Shown here: positions 30,622-41,444 of the stretch, in pieces
How positions within the stretch are numbered: the first letter of the stretch is position 1
Layout of the letters: each line of letters begins with the position of its first letter
Assembly: GCA_029690005.1 (NCBI GenBank)
Contig: CP121458.1
Location: forward strand, 4,216,001-4,280,000
Origin: Prescottella defluvii
GTDB taxonomy: Bacteria; Actinomycetota; Actinomycetes; Mycobacteriales; Mycobacteriaceae
Direction: 5' to 3'
Length of the DNA stretch: 64,000 bases
Made by a program: the position numbers and the translations under genes
The notes under the pieces: generated by a model
What the model was told of the DNA's origin: nothing
The model's database searches: none
Seen by the model: only the letters and a program-made list of their open reading frames with translations

Positions 30622-31618
30622 TCAGCCGCGCAGAGCGGGCAGATCGAGCAGGTCGCGGTGGTACCGCTCGGTGACGTTGGGATGCGCACGAAGGCGCGAC
30701 TTGAGGGCGTTGAGGCCGTAGCGGGCGTGCAGGGTGCCGCCGTGCTGATCGGGGCCGACGCCGGCGGCCTCGGCCGCGAGCTCGGGCGACAGCGGAACCG
30801 TGGGCAGGGCCTGGTCGTAGCCGGGGTTGAGGAAGAACGGCAGCGAGACGCGGTCGGTGCCGGCGGCCGGGGCAGCACACGGTGCACGGTGGCCTTGAGG
30901 TAGCCGCCGGTGGCGACCTCGAGCAGCTCGCCGATGTTGACCAGCAGGTGACCGGGGATCGGTGCGACGTCGAGCCAGCCGGTGTCCGTCTCGACCTGGA
31001 ATCCGGTGCTGGCCGGTTCCGGGTAGAGCAGGGTCAGCGCCCCGACGTCCTTGTGGCTGCCGACACCCTGGTCGGTGACCGAACCGTCGTGGCCCGGGTA
31101 CCGGGCGATCTTCAGCAGCGGATCCGGGTCGGCGAACGCGGTGTCGAAGAAGTCGGCCGGGCGCCGAGCGACTGGGCCCAGCCGCTGATGAGGCGCAGGC
31201 CCGCGGACTGCGCCTGACCCGACCATTCCAGCGCGAGGTCACGCAGTGCCGGGACACGGGCCGGCCACAGGTTCGGACCGTGCAGCACGTCCCACGGGCG
31301 ATCCGGGTCGATCGGGTCGACCGCCGGCCGCTCGGGGCCGATGTCGAGCTGCTCACGCCAATCGATGTAGCCCTGGGTGCGCTCGCCGCCGACACGGGTG
31401 TAGCCGCGGAAGTGCGGCGAGTTGCTGTTCTCGATCTCGAGCTTGTCCGCCTCGGGCAGCGCGAAGAACTCGCGGGCCGCGGCGATCAGCTCGTCGGTGA
31501 GTTGCTGCTCGATGCCGTGACCGGTCAGGTAGAAGAAGCCGATCTCATGGGTGACCTCGCGCAGCGCATCGAGGTCGAGGTTCCCCAGATCGATGATCGG
31601 GAGCGAGTGGGCGGACAT
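30622..31618 (-). CDS. 2-oxoglutarate/Fe(II) oxygenase, isopenicillin-N-synthase-like
   Basis: About 332 residues starting MSAHSLPIIDLGNLDLDAL. The N-terminal non-haem dioxygenase domain (GFFYLTGHGI) is followed by the double-stranded beta-helix core with the metal triad His-x-Asp in GSHKDVGALTLLY, a distal His in KATVHRVL, and an R-x-S motif (DRVSLPFFLNPGYD) for 2-oxoglutarate. Breaks near 31160 and 30870. It heads the MetQNI operon and lies behind a poly-Cys leader peptide. An oxygenase acting on an imported sulfur compound is the simplest reading, but the substrate is inferred. Confidence 0.85.
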
Positions 31619-31632
31619 GGAACGGATCCTTT

Positions 31633-31725
31633 CCCCACGGGCACCGAAGGAGTGATGGCGCTGTGACGTGTGGGTGCCCGGTGGGAGGAATTCGCACGGG
31701 GATGCGGGACGGCCTCAGTGCCGTC
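31633..31725 (-). promoter_or_regulatory. Attenuator-like hairpins between leader peptide and oxygenase gene
   Basis: Two inverted repeats lie between the leader stop (31744) and the oxygenase ATG (31618). The first pairs GACGGC at 31708-31713 with GCCGTC at 31720-31725. The second pairs CCCCACGGGCACC (31633-31645) with GGTGCCCGGTGGG (31673-31685), 11 of 13. On the minus strand the second one abuts AAAGGATCC, the likely ribosome binding site of the oxygenase gene. The arrangement fits ribosome-controlled attenuation. Pairing was judged by eye, with no energy calculation. Confidence 0.6.
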
Positions 31726-31743
31726 GCGCGAAGCTGTCTCGTC

Positions 31744-31815
31744 TCAGCGCTGGCGCATGCAACAACAACCACCACGCATGTGCGTCGTGGCGACAGTTGC
31801 TGCAGGGCCGCGCAT
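31744..31815 (-). CDS. Poly-cysteine leader peptide
   Basis: A 23-codon frame preceded by GGAAGGACC (complement of 31820-31828). The last 11 codons read MRGGCCCMRQR, with three consecutive Cys codons (TGT TGT TGC), so a ribosome would stall here when cysteinyl-tRNA is scarce. An internal ATG at 31779 could start the shorter form. Poly-cysteine short ORFs in front of sulfur genes are known as cysteine-responsive attenuators in mycobacteria (established knowledge). This one precedes the oxygenase-MetQNI operon. Too short for normal gene callers. Confidence 0.7.
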   Translation of the reverse strand: MRGPAATVATTHMRGGCCCMRQR

Positions 31816-31982
31816 CGGGGTCCTTCCAGGACGAGATCGTGAACCGGCGCGCCGGATCGGACGTGCCAGTGGTTGGAGGCTAACGTGCCCGCCACGAATA
31901 GTTCAAATCGAACGTATACGCACGACGACGAGCGGCGACATTTGCGAGACGAACGGTCGGAACTGTTCAGCCATAATGGTGG

Positions 31983-34721
31983 TCACGCCCCCACCGAGGG
32001 ATCGGCCATCTCGAGGGCTTTGGTGGTGAAGACGCGGTAGCCGCGATGCGGGCGGTAGCCGTGGATCTCCGGAGTGTCGAGACTGCGGATGAACGAGAGG
32101 ATCTGCCGACTGAACACCTGCCCGGGGACGAGCACCGGGAAGCCCGGCGGATACGGCGTCACGAAGGTCGCGGAGACCACCGGCCTCCCGGATTCGATCG
32201 CCTCCTCCACCTCGTCGGCGGAGAGGTACTCGCACCGGGTGTCGTCGTAGGCGAGGAAGAACGCCCGTCGCACATCACCGTCGGGAGTCGTCGCACCGCC
32301 GTCCTTTTCGAGGAAGATCGGATGGAATCCGCTGAAGTCCGGCAGCGGTGCGGTCGGGTTCGTCAGCCGAGTCACGGCCGCCTCGTGGTACGCGCGTTCG
32401 GTGGTGCTCATGTCGGTGAGCCGGTCGTCGAGTTCGTGCGCGAACTTGACCAGCACCTCGACCAAGTAGGCGACCGAGCTGCGGGTGGTACCGATGTTCG
32501 TCATGAACAGAACCGTGTTGCGGGAGGTCTTGTTGATCTGGACGCCGTAGCGATCCATCAACTCGGCTCGCTTGAAGGTGTCCCCGTCGATACCTGTCGA
32601 GCCGATGTAGAGCGTGATTCGCGACGGGTCGAGGACGAATTCGTCGCGCTTCCAGGCCGCGACCATCGCTCGCAGGCCTCCGCGCAGCGGCTGATCGATG
32701 TGTGTGGGCCGGAACTTCTCGGGAATCAGCTCCGCCGTCGACAGGCAGTGCATGTACCGGCTCAGCAGCGGATGGTGGTCGACCGCGTCACGCAACCGCA
32801 TCGCGTTCTCGACCTGCTTCTGCACCAACTCGGCACCCTCGAGGTCTGCCTGCCGCCGGCCGATGTCGAGCGATGCGAGTATCTGATAGTTGGGCGAGGT
32901 GGAGGTGTGCGCCATGTAGGCCTCGTGGAAGGTCTCCTCGACCTTCTGGTCGAACTCCTGGTCGAACACGTGGATCATCGAGCCCTGTCGCAGCGAGGTC
33001 AGCGTCTTGTGGGTGGACTGGGTGGCGTAGACCCGCACCTTCGCGCGGGCCGGGTCCGGCCGCAGGCGCTGTTCCAGGAGCGCCTCGTCGTCGGCGCCGT
33101 GCATCTGCTCGGCGTACTCGGCGTACTCGGCCCGGTACTCGGGATCACGCATCCGCTCTCGCACCGCCTGCGCCGCGTGCATCGCGGTACGGGTCCGATA
33201 GACGGGATGGAACCGGGCGAAGGCGAACCACGCCTCGTCCCACAGGAACACCAGATCCGGCTTGATCGCCAGGCATTCCTCGATGACCTGCTCGACGTCG
33301 TAGATGACCCCGTCGAAGGTGCAATTGGTCAGCATCAGCAGCTTGACCCGGTCCAGCTTTCCGGCGTCGCGGAGTGCGAGCAGCTTGGACTTGATTTCCC
33401 GCAGCGGCACCGCGCCGTACATCGAGTACTGGTTCAGCGGATACGCGTCCAGATACGTGACCTGGGCGCCGGCGAGCATCAGGCCGTAGTGGTGGGACTG
33501 GTGGCAGTTGCGATCGACCAGGACGATGTCGCCCGGTGCGATGAGGGCCTGAACGACGATCTTGTTCGCCGTCGAGGTGCCGTTGGTGACGAAGTAGGTC
33601 TGCCGCGCCCCGAACGTCTTCGCCGCCAGGTTCTGCGAGTCACGGAGCGGACCGGTCGGTTCGAGCAGCGAGTCCAGCCCACCACACGTGGACGACGTCT
33701 CGGCCAGGAAAACCTCGAGGCCGTAGAAGTCCACCATGTCGGAGATCCAGTGCGAGTTGACGATCGACTTGCCCTGCGAGATCGGCAGCGCATGGAACAC
33801 GCCGGTCGGGCGGTGGCTGTATTCGCGCAGAGCGCTGAAGAACGGGGTTCGGTACCGGGCCGCGATTCCCTCGATCAGGCTCAGGTGCAGATCGAGCGAG
33901 CCCTCTCCCGCGTGGAAGACCCGGCGGAAGTACTGGCCGAGCTGGCCGGCGAGATCCTCGACCGCGATCTCGGTCATCAGATAGAGGTCGAGCTCCGGCC
34001 GGGTATCGGTGAGCTCACCCGCCAGAATCCGGGTCCGCTCCTCCGGCGTGTGCCCGGCCAGCCTCTCCGCGACGCCCGTGTAGATGAACTGCGCCAGGGA
34101 AGAAGATCCTGCCTGGATTGATGAGAGAAGCGGCGGCGGATCACGCACGCCTGCAGGTTCGCGTTCAGCCGTGCCGCGACGACCGCGTCGTCGCCGCTGC
34201 CGACGACCACCAGTTCGTAGATGAACTGGTCGTCCGGTCGACGCCAGGCCCGCAGTTCCCGGCGCAGTGCGCGCTCCTGTGCGTCGGTCATGGTCTCGAC
34301 CACGAGCACCTCGAAGTAGTGCGGTCGGGACCGGTCCACACCGGACCCGTCGGCGCGCGACGACTCCGGGCCGCTCACTTCGATGTCGCCGTCGAGCGGT
34401 GAGACGGTTGGGCAACTGCGATACGCCCCGGTGACGAGCGCCCGGTTGATCCGCGTGACGGTGCGGGAGAACTTGTCGTACACGCCGGTCGTGAACAGCC
34501 GCTGCGTCTGCGCGAACACCTGCGGCCCGGGGAAGGCCCAGTACCGTTCGAGCGGCCGCAACTTGTCGAGCAGCTCCTCGACACGCTCGAGCAGCGGCCC
34601 GATCGATGCCCCGCGGGCGGCGTCACCCGCCAGGTGCGCGCTCGCGCCTTCCAGTCGGCACCACGAGTCCGCCCGGAACTGCCACATGCTGTTGTAGGCC
34701 CGCGGATTCACCTCGGTCATC
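31983..34721 (-). CDS. PLP-dependent Orn/Lys/Arg-type decarboxylase
   Basis: About 913 residues. After an N-terminal domain of about 220 residues, the fold-type I core has TNGTSTANKIVVQALI, DEAWFAFARFHP, and the Schiff-base lysine in YATQSTHKTLTS, then the C-terminal domain through HGYRPHRGYRVF. Start ATG 34721. Members remove the carboxyl of arginine, lysine or ornithine, giving a polyamine precursor and raising internal pH. The exact substrate is not readable. One break near 34125 (LQACV-DPPPLLSSIQ). The 5' neighbour on the same strand is the hydrolase-like gene across 153 bp. Confidence 0.86.
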
Positions 34722-34874
34722 ACAGCCTCCACGCCACGGTCACGATCGACACCCGAGGTCGGTCGGCGACGGCGCGGTCGTGCCGAGCAATTTCAGCCTG
34801 CTCCCCACGTCCGGCCAGGCAAGCGGCCACGGGGGTTGCGCGTCCGTTGTCCCGGTTCACGCGGATGGACTCGC

Positions 34875-35441
34875 CTACCAGGAGCCCGTTCGCAGCACGA
34901 TCTCGGTGGCCAGCTCCGCAGGCGCCTTCAGCGGGACGTCGTCAACGCCGTCGAGCTGGACGATCCGGAATTCGGAGTATGCATACCGGCCGCTCGCGTC
35001 GGCGCACGGACGGCCCAGCGAGGTGCCGACGACGACCGTGGTCGGCAGCTCCACGGCCGGACATGCGGCGTCGAGCACCGCGCCGTCCGCACCCGGCACC
35101 GCGGGGTGCCCGCGGTCGGCGACGATCAGGCTCGCGAAGCGTCCGAACGTCTTGGCGGCCAGCCGCCACGCCAGTTCCGCACCCACCCCGGCGCCGACGA
35201 GGTTCACCCACGGCAGCTTCAGCTCGTCGAGCATCGCGATCACCGACGGCTCGTCGAGCCCGACGATGCTCTCCGGCACCACGGTCCTCAGGTCGGAATC
35301 GTGCAGTCGTGAACACACGGCGTCGAAGACGTCGGCGGGGGCGCCCGCGTCGGGAAGCAGCAACACCGTGTGCCGGCTCTCCGGTCCCCCGATACGGACC
35401 GTCAAGGTCCCACTACCCACCGCAACGTTCGTCGACTCCAT
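34875..35441 (-). CDS. Alpha/beta-hydrolase-like protein lacking the nucleophile
   Basis: An intact 188-residue protein starting MESTNVAVGSGTLTVR, with the oxyanion-strand LLLPDAGAPADVFDAV and the elbow position LVGAGVGAELAWRLAAK. The usual GxSxG serine is replaced: G-A-G-V-G. A C-terminal HisAsp pair is not obvious, and the protein is shorter than the roughly 260 residues usual for the family. It is probably non-catalytic. Alternatively it is a small binding protein. The codon GGG at the serine position is not one base from a Ser codon ending the same way, so a sequencing error is less likely. Confidence 0.65.
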   Translation of the reverse strand: MESTNVAVGSGTLTVRIGGPESRHTVLLLPDAGAPADVFDAVCSRLHDSDLRTVVPESIVGLDEPSVIAMLDELKLPWVNLVGAGVGAELAWRLAAKTFGRFASLIVADRGHPAVPGADGAVLDAACPAVELPTTVVVGTSLGRPCADASGRYAYSEFRIVQLDGVDDVPLKAPAELATEIVLRTGSW

Positions 35442-35482
35442 GGCTGAAAACGGTACGCGATCCACGTCACGAAATCGGACAC

Positions 35483-36747
35483 CTATCCGGGATAGACCTT
35501 GCCGATGATCTCCTTGGCCATGGTGGTCGCCGGGTCCTGACCGTTCGCGGCGGGCGCGAGGTTGGCCCACACCACCAACGTCACCTTGTTCACCGGGTCG
35601 TGCCCCATGAACGAGTTGAACCCGGGCAGCTCGCCGGTATGCCCGAACATCGGACCCATTTTCGCTATGCCCCAACCATATTGGGCTGCGCCGCTGTCCG
35701 GGCCGGTGGGCTGCACGCTGGCGAGTCGCTGCGCCTGCAGGTCGGCGTCGAGCAACTTTCCGCCGACCAGCGCCTGCACCCACGTCACGAGATCGTTCGC
35801 GGTGGAGATGCCGGCGCCGGCCGCCCACGCCCACGACGGGTTGACGTCGGTGACGTCGTGCGGCTGAAGGGTTCCGTCCTTCGCGGCGGCCTGCATGTCC
35901 GGCGGCAGCGCCGGGTCGGTCAGGGTCTCCATGTTCGTCCCGTACACGTAGCCCTGTGGGTGGCGTGCCGGGATCGAGCTGTCGGTGATGTCCGGGAACG
36001 ACGTCCCCGTCAATCCCAGCGGACCGAAGAGTCGCGACTGGAAGATCTGCTGCAGCGGCTTACCGTCGAGGCTCTCGGCGATGAGGCCGAGCAGCACGAT
36101 GTTGGTGTTCGAATAGTGGTAGCCCTGCCCCGGCGGGAAGTACGGCGGGTTCGCGAACGCGAGCGCCAGCAGTTCGTCGGGCTTCCACTGGTTCTGCGGG
36201 TCGTTGTCCATCGTCTCGTTGAGCTGCGGGGTGTCGGTGTAGTTGAACAGGCCGCTGCGCATGTCGAGCAGCTGCTCGATCGTGATGTTGTCGCCGTTCG
36301 GCACGTCCGGCCGGTACTTCGACACCGGATCGGTCAGCGCGATCTTGCCTTCCTGGACGAGCTGCAGGATCACGGTGCCGGTCATGGTCTTGGTGTTGGA
36401 ACCAACGCGGACGTGTTCGACGGTGTCGACCGGCGAGTCCAGCCCCGGGCCCCGGTGCCGTACTTGACCGTGTAGTCGCCGTCGGGAGTCTTCAGAATCG
36501 CCACGGCACCCGGGATCTGGAGGTCCTTCGCTACGCCGGCCACGATGTCGTTCAGCGCGGTGTCGTCGACCTTCTGCAAAACCACGGTCGACGACGCGGC
36601 GCCGGCAGTCGCGGACGGGGTGGTCCCGGTGCCGGACTCGCGGGACTCGTGCGACTCGTTCGACGAGCACCCCGCGATCACCAGCGCGGCCACCGCCGCA
36701 CCGCCGATCAGTCGGACGGTCGAGCTTCTCCCCAGGGCAGTACGCAC
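35483..36747 (-). CDS. Beta-lactamase-fold serine hydrolase lipoprotein (penicillin-binding-like)
   Basis: About 420 residues. The start GTG 36747 has a GGAGGAGG site, and the lipoprotein signal ends VAALVIAGCSS with the lipobox Cys. The catalytic motifs are S-x-x-K (GSNTKTMTG), Y-x-N (HYSNTNIV) and HTG (FGHTGELPGFNS) in place of KTG, as in class C-type esterases or DD-peptidases. It acts on the outer membrane face on a peptidoglycan or ester substrate. One break near 36450. The break in the GxG region before DSPVDTVEHVRV is repaired by one base. Confidence 0.83.
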
Positions 36748-36907
36748 GGTTGCCTCCTCCGGGTCGGCACGTGACCGCTGCGTCGTAGGGCGAGCGTAGG
36801 CGCCGTTGTGCGCGCCCCGGCCGGAAGCCCGAAACCGCCTCGTGCGCAACCACACGGGGCCGGCGTTCCTGCCGTTCGGATTGACGCTGGAGACCACATG
36901 GTTCTAT

Positions 36908-36931
36908 GGTTCATTACATGAGTAATGAACC
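36908..36931. promoter_or_regulatory. Palindromic operator of the YtrA-type regulator
   Basis: GGTTCATTAC (36908-36917) and GTAATGAACC (36922-36931) form a perfect 10-bp inverted repeat around ATGA, 31 bp before the regulator ATG. GntR/YtrA family regulators commonly repress their own operon at such sites. Overlap with the promoter (TATGGT at about 36905-36910 as a possible -10) is plausible. Binding by the neighbour is inferred. Confidence 0.75.
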
Positions 36932-36961
36932 ACGCAGGTTCGGCTCCCGTGGGGTAGCACG

Positions 36962-37326
36962 ATGCTGAGCGAGGAAGGCAAGCCACTCTTCCTGCAGGTT
37001 GCCGAGCTCATCGAGAACGCGATCATCGACGGATCGCTCCCCGAGGAGTCCCAGGCGCCCTCGACGAACGAGCTCGCAGCCTTCCATCGGATCAATCCGG
37101 CCACGGCCGCCAAGGGACTGAACAAGCTCGTCGCCGACGGAATCCTTTACAAGAGAAGAGGAATAGGCATGTTCGTGACGACGGGAGCACCGGACGCGCT
37201 CCGGCTCCGGCGACGGAGCACTTTGCAACCCAGTACATCGGACCTCTCGTCCGCGAGGCCGACAAGCTCGGGATGAGCATCGCCGAACTCAAATCCATGC
37301 TCGACCACTGGGAGGAGCGTCCATGA
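36962..37326 (+). CDS. GntR-family regulator, YtrA subfamily
   Basis: About 120 residues, the short YtrA form: a winged helix (LFLQVAELIENAIIDGSLP, STNELAAFHRINPATAAKGLN, DGILYKRRGIGMFV) and a short C-terminal helix ending MSIAELKSMLDHWEERP. Start ATG 36962. One break near 37205 is repaired by one G. The stop overlaps the ATPase start by ATGA, so the regulator and the transporter are coupled. The operator is at 36908. Confidence 0.88.
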
Positions 37327-38241
37327 CCATCATCGACATCGACCCGAAAACGATCGTCTCCGTCGACCGGCTCGGTAGGCGCTTCGGCGACTTCACCGCG
37401 CTCGACGACGTCTCGTTCGACCTGGAGGCGGGGAAGATTTATGGCCTGTTGGGACGAAACGGGGCCGGCAAGACCACCCTGATGAGGATTCTGACCGGCC
37501 AGGAGACGGCCAGCTCGGGGACTGTGAACGTCTTCGGGGCTCCCCGTTCGAGAACGCCGACGTCCTGCGGAACCTGTGCTTCGTCAAGGAGAGCCAGAAG
37601 TATCCGGAGGACATGAAGGTCAAGCACGTGCTGGCCGCGGCCGAGCTGCTGCTGCCGGGATGGGACCGCGACTTCGCCGGGCGCCTCATGGACGACTTCC
37701 GACTGCCCGACCGGCGTCGGGTCAAAAGCTGTCCCGCGGCATGACGTCGGCGCTCGGCATCGTCATCGGCCTGGCGTCCCGCGCGCCGTTGACGCTGTTC
37801 GACGAGCCCTACCTCGGCCTCGACGCGGTGGCGCGCCAGCTGTTCGACGACCGCTTGCTCGCCGACTACGCGGAGCATCCGCGCACGGTCGTCCTCTCGA
37901 CCCATCTCATCGACGAGGTCAGCAACCTGCTCGAGCACGTCGTCGTGATCGACGGCGGCCGGGTCGTCGTTGACGAGGATGTCGATTCGCTCCTCGGCCG
38001 CCACGTAATGGTCGACGGACCGTCGGCCGCGGTCGACACCTTCGTCGCGCACCGCACCGTCCTGCACAGGGAGGCGCTCGGCGGTCACTCCCGGGCCACG
38101 ATCCAGGGCCTCCTCACCGGCCCTGATCGGGAGGATGCAAGGCGCCTGGGACTCGAACTGTCTCCGGTTTCTTTGCAGCAGATCACTATTCGGAACACCG
38201 TCGGCGGCGAGGCCCACCGGCTCGAGGAGGCAATGCCATGA
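37323..38241 (+). CDS. ABC transporter ATPase of the regulator-linked transporter
   Basis: About 307 residues. Walker A GLLGRNGAGKTTLMRILTG, signature KLSRGMTSALG (atypical, Arg for Gly), Walker B LTLFDEPYLGLD and the switch VVLSTHLIDEV. It resembles YtrB-type antibiotic- or cell-wall-stress transporters. Breaks near 37545 and 37722 are repaired by one C and one A. The stop overlaps the permease start by ATGA. Confidence 0.85.
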
Positions 38242-38987
38242 CCGCGACGATCTCCACCGCCTCCACCGAACCTGTGCCCGCCTCGCGCGCGGGGTTTCGG
38301 CGAATCCTGGCCATCGCCCGCATCCACGTGGTCGCGTGGCCGATCCTGATCGCCGCACCGCTGGCCATCCTCGCGCTCACCTTCGCGATCAACTTCGCGA
38401 TCTTCGCGCACATCGACTCCAGCGGCGAAACCCACCCCACCGGTTCGATCCTTGCGCTGTACGGATTCGTCGTGGCGTTCTACGCACAGGCGATGACGCA
38501 GACGTTCCCCTTTGCGCTGGGCCTGGGTGTGACCCGGCGCCAGTTCTTCGTCGCGACCGTCGCGGTCGCGCTCGCGCAGTCGTTCGGATTCGCGGTGCTC
38601 TTCCAGGTGTTGTCGCCGATCGAGGCCGCGACAGACGGGTGGGGCGTCTACATGCGCATGTTCGGAATCCTGCGCTACGCCACGGATTCGACGCTGCTGG
38701 AGTTCGCCACCTTGTTCGCGAGCCTCCTGCTCACCACCGCTATCTCGATCGCGTTCGGCGCCGTCTACCAGCGGTGGAAGACCGTGGGATTCCTGATCGC
38801 AGGCATCTCCGTCGTCGCGATCCTCGGCCTCACCGCCGTCGCCTTGACGTGGGCGGGCTGGTGGCCCTCGGTGGGGTCGTGGCTCCTCGACACACCCCGC
38901 GTGTTGGTTCTCGCCGCGCTGCCGGTCGGGGTGTCGGTGGCCACGATCGCTGCCTCGTGGGCGATCGTCAGGCGAGCGACGACGTGA
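38238..38987 (+). CDS. ABC transporter permease, YtrC-like
   Basis: An intact 249-residue protein with about six spans, including [54 protein letters not shown] and [20 protein letters not shown]. It forms the membrane half of the transporter with the ATPase upstream. The substrate is unknown. Its 3' end overlaps the convergent cobQ by 20 bp. Confidence 0.82.
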   Translation: MTATISTASTEPVPASRAGFRRILAIARIHVVAWPILIAAPLAILALTFAINFAIFAHIDSSGETHPTGSILALYGFVVAFYAQAMTQTFPFALGLGVTRRQFFVATVAVALAQSFGFAVLFQVLSPIEAATDGWGVYMRMFGILRYATDSTLLEFATLFASLLLTTAISIAFGAVYQRWKTVGFLIAGISVVAILGLTAVALTWAGWWPSVGSWLLDTPRVLVLAALPVGVSVATIAASWAIVRRATT

Positions 38988-40502
38988 TGCGGGGCAGGTC
39001 CATCGGCGCCCCGGCCGCGAGGATCTCGAGCAACGCGTCGACATCCAGGTGCTGTTCGACCAGGTCCGCAAGCAGATCGAGTTGCGCCTCCCGGACCTGC
39101 GCCACGTCGGTGTCGGGGGCGACCACGAAGCCGGTCCGGCCCGCGGCCTCCGCCACCTCGACGAGGAAGCGGCGCCGGAACTCGTCGTTCTCGAGCAGAC
39201 CGTGCCAGTGGGTGCCACGGACGCTCCCCCGGACGCTGCCCTCCTTGACGCCGTCCGCGGTCGCCAGCAACGGAGCGTCACCGTTGCGGCGGACGCGCCC
39301 GTGATGGATCTCGTAGCCGCGCACCGGGATTCCGGCGGCATCGCCGTCGACTTGCGCGAGGACCTTGTCGGGCGCGAACTCGATCGCGAGGTCCAGCAGG
39401 CCCAGTCCCGGGACCGCGCCGGCACCGGATTCGACGCCGTCGTCGATCACGGCGCCGAGCATCTGGTAGCCCCCGCAGATGCCGAGGATCGCGCCGCCGT
39501 TCGCGGCCCGCCTGGTCAGCGCGTCGGCGATTCCGCTGCGCCGCAACCACTCCAGATCGGTGACGGTGGACTTGCTGCCGGGCAGCACGACGAGGTCGGC
39601 GTCGGCCAGGCGCGACGGCTCGCTCACCCAGTGCACCGAGACGCCCGGCTCGCAGTGCGAGCGCCTCGACGTCGGTGGAGTTGGAGATGCGGGGCAGCCG
39701 GATCGCCGCGACGCGCAGCCACTCGTCGCCGATCGGGGCACCGGGTCGTCCGACGGGGGCGTCGCCGACGACGCCGAGGGAGTCCTCGGCGTCGAGCCGA
39801 CAGGCCCTCGGCGAACGGGATCACCCCGAGCGTCGGGCGGCCGGTGAGCTCCCTCAACTGGTCGAGCCCGGGCTCGAGCAGGCTCACGTCGCCGCGGAAC
39901 TTGTTGATCACGAATCCGGCGATGCAGCGCCTGGTCCTCGGGCGAGAGGACGGCGACGGTGCCGAACAGGTGCGCGAGCACTCCCCGCGGTCGATGTCGC
40001 CGACCACGACCACCGGCAGCTGCGCGGCCTGCGCCAACCCCATGTTCGCCAGGTCGGTGGCCCGCAGATTGATCTCGGCGGGCGAGCCGGCGCCCTCGCA
40101 GATCACCACGTCGAAGTCGTCGCGCAGCGCGGACAGCTCGTCGACGACGATCTCGCGCAACCATTCGCGGTGGGTGATGTAGTCGCGGGCGCCGACCGTC
40201 GTGACGGCCCTGCCGCGGACCACGAGCTGCGACGTGCGGTCGCCGCCGGGTTTGAGGAGTACCGGGTTGAACCGCACGCTGGGATCGAGCCGCACGCACG
40301 TGCCTGCAGCGCCTGGGCGCGGCCGATCTCCCCGCCGTCGAGGGTGACGACGGAGTTGTTCGACATGTTCTGCGCCTTGAACGGCGCCACGCGCACCCCG
40401 CGCCGCGCCAGCATCCGGCACAGCCCCGCAACGAGCACGCTCTTGCCGGCGTCGGAGGTGGTGCCGGCGACCAGCAATGCGCCGCTCAGCGCCGCCGTCA
40501 CG
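38968..40502 (-). CDS. cobQ: Cobyric acid synthase
   Basis: About 510 residues, glutamine-dependent, amidating the b, d, e and g side chains of adenosylcobyrinate a,c-diamide. The N-terminal dethiobiotin-synthetase-like domain has [19 protein letters not shown] and [12 protein letters not shown], and the glutaminase domain has [16 protein letters not shown] (Cys) and [11 protein letters not shown] (His). Start GTG 40502 overlaps the mapB stop by GTGA. Five breaks, near 40313, 39985, 39930, 39800 and 39655, cut the middle. It stands away from the other cob genes at 15.9-21.6 kb. Confidence 0.85.
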
Positions 40503-41356
40503 GCAGCGTGAGGATCTCGTTGCCCTCGTCGGTGACGACGATGGTGTGCTCGAACTGGGCGGTCCACTTGCGGTCCTTGGTGACGACCGTCCAGCCGTCC
40601 TCCCAGATGTCGTAGTCGACGGTGCCGAGGTTGATCATCGGCTCGATGGTGAACACCATGCCGGGCTCGATGATCGGTGTCGACGTTGGGCTGGTCGTAG
40701 TGCAGGATCACCAGGCCGTTGTGGAAGGTCTCGCCGATGCCGTGGCCGGTGAAGTCGCGGACGACGCCGTAGCCGAAGCGGTTGGCGTACGACTCGATGA
40801 CGCGGCCGATGACGTTGAGTTCGCGGCCCGGCTTGACCGCCTTGATCGCGCGCATCGTCGCCTCGCGGGTGCGCTCGACCAGCAGGCGGTTCTCCTCGGA
40901 GACGTCGCCGGCCAGGAACGTCGCGTTGGTGTCGCCGTGCACGCCGTCGATGTAGGCGGTGACGTCGATGTTGACGATGTCGCCGTCCTGGATCACCGTC
41001 GAGTCGGGGATGCCGTGGCAGATCACCTCGTTGAGTGACGTGCAGCACGACTTCGGGAACCCGCGGTAGCCCAGCGTCGACGGATAGGCGCCGTGGTCGC
41101 GCATCTACTCGTGGGCGATGCGGTCCAGCTCGTCGGTGGTGACGCCCGGTGCGACGGCCTTTCCGGCCTCCTGCAGCGCCTGAGCGGCGATCTTGCTCGC
41201 CACCCGCATCTTCTCGATGGTCTCCGGCATCTGCACCCACGGCTCCTTGCCCTCGCGGGCCGTCGCCTTCCACACGTACTCGGGACGCTCGATGCTCTTG
41301 GGGACATCGAGGACGGGCGAGACGGTTCCGGGAACGAGCGCAGTGCGAACAGACAT
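40499..41356 (-). CDS. mapB: Methionine aminopeptidase, mapB type, with premature TAG
   Basis: About 285 residues, the MetAP type 1c with the N-terminal extension found in mycobacterial MapB ([40 protein letters not shown]). The peptidase core has [34 protein letters not shown] and [14 protein letters not shown] with the metal ligands. It removes the starting Met from new proteins. The codon after AHE, expected Tyr TAC, reads TAG at 41105-41107. A frame break occurs near 40680. Translation could restart at the ATG right after the TAG ([10 protein letters not shown]). Either a substitution error or a real nonsense mutation. Confidence 0.85.
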
Positions 41357-41444
41357 GCGTCCAGGGTAGACCGCCGCGCCAACGCGGCGTGAGCACGCCG
41401 GGCATAGGGTGGACGCACCGATTCCCGACCTGAGGAGCACGCCC

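Noticed and set aside
31663..31900. A SAM-type riboswitch in front of the oxygenase-MetQNI operon.
   Set aside because: I looked for SAM-I, SAM-II and SAM-IV cores on the minus strand and found none. The Cys-leader and hairpins explain the region better.
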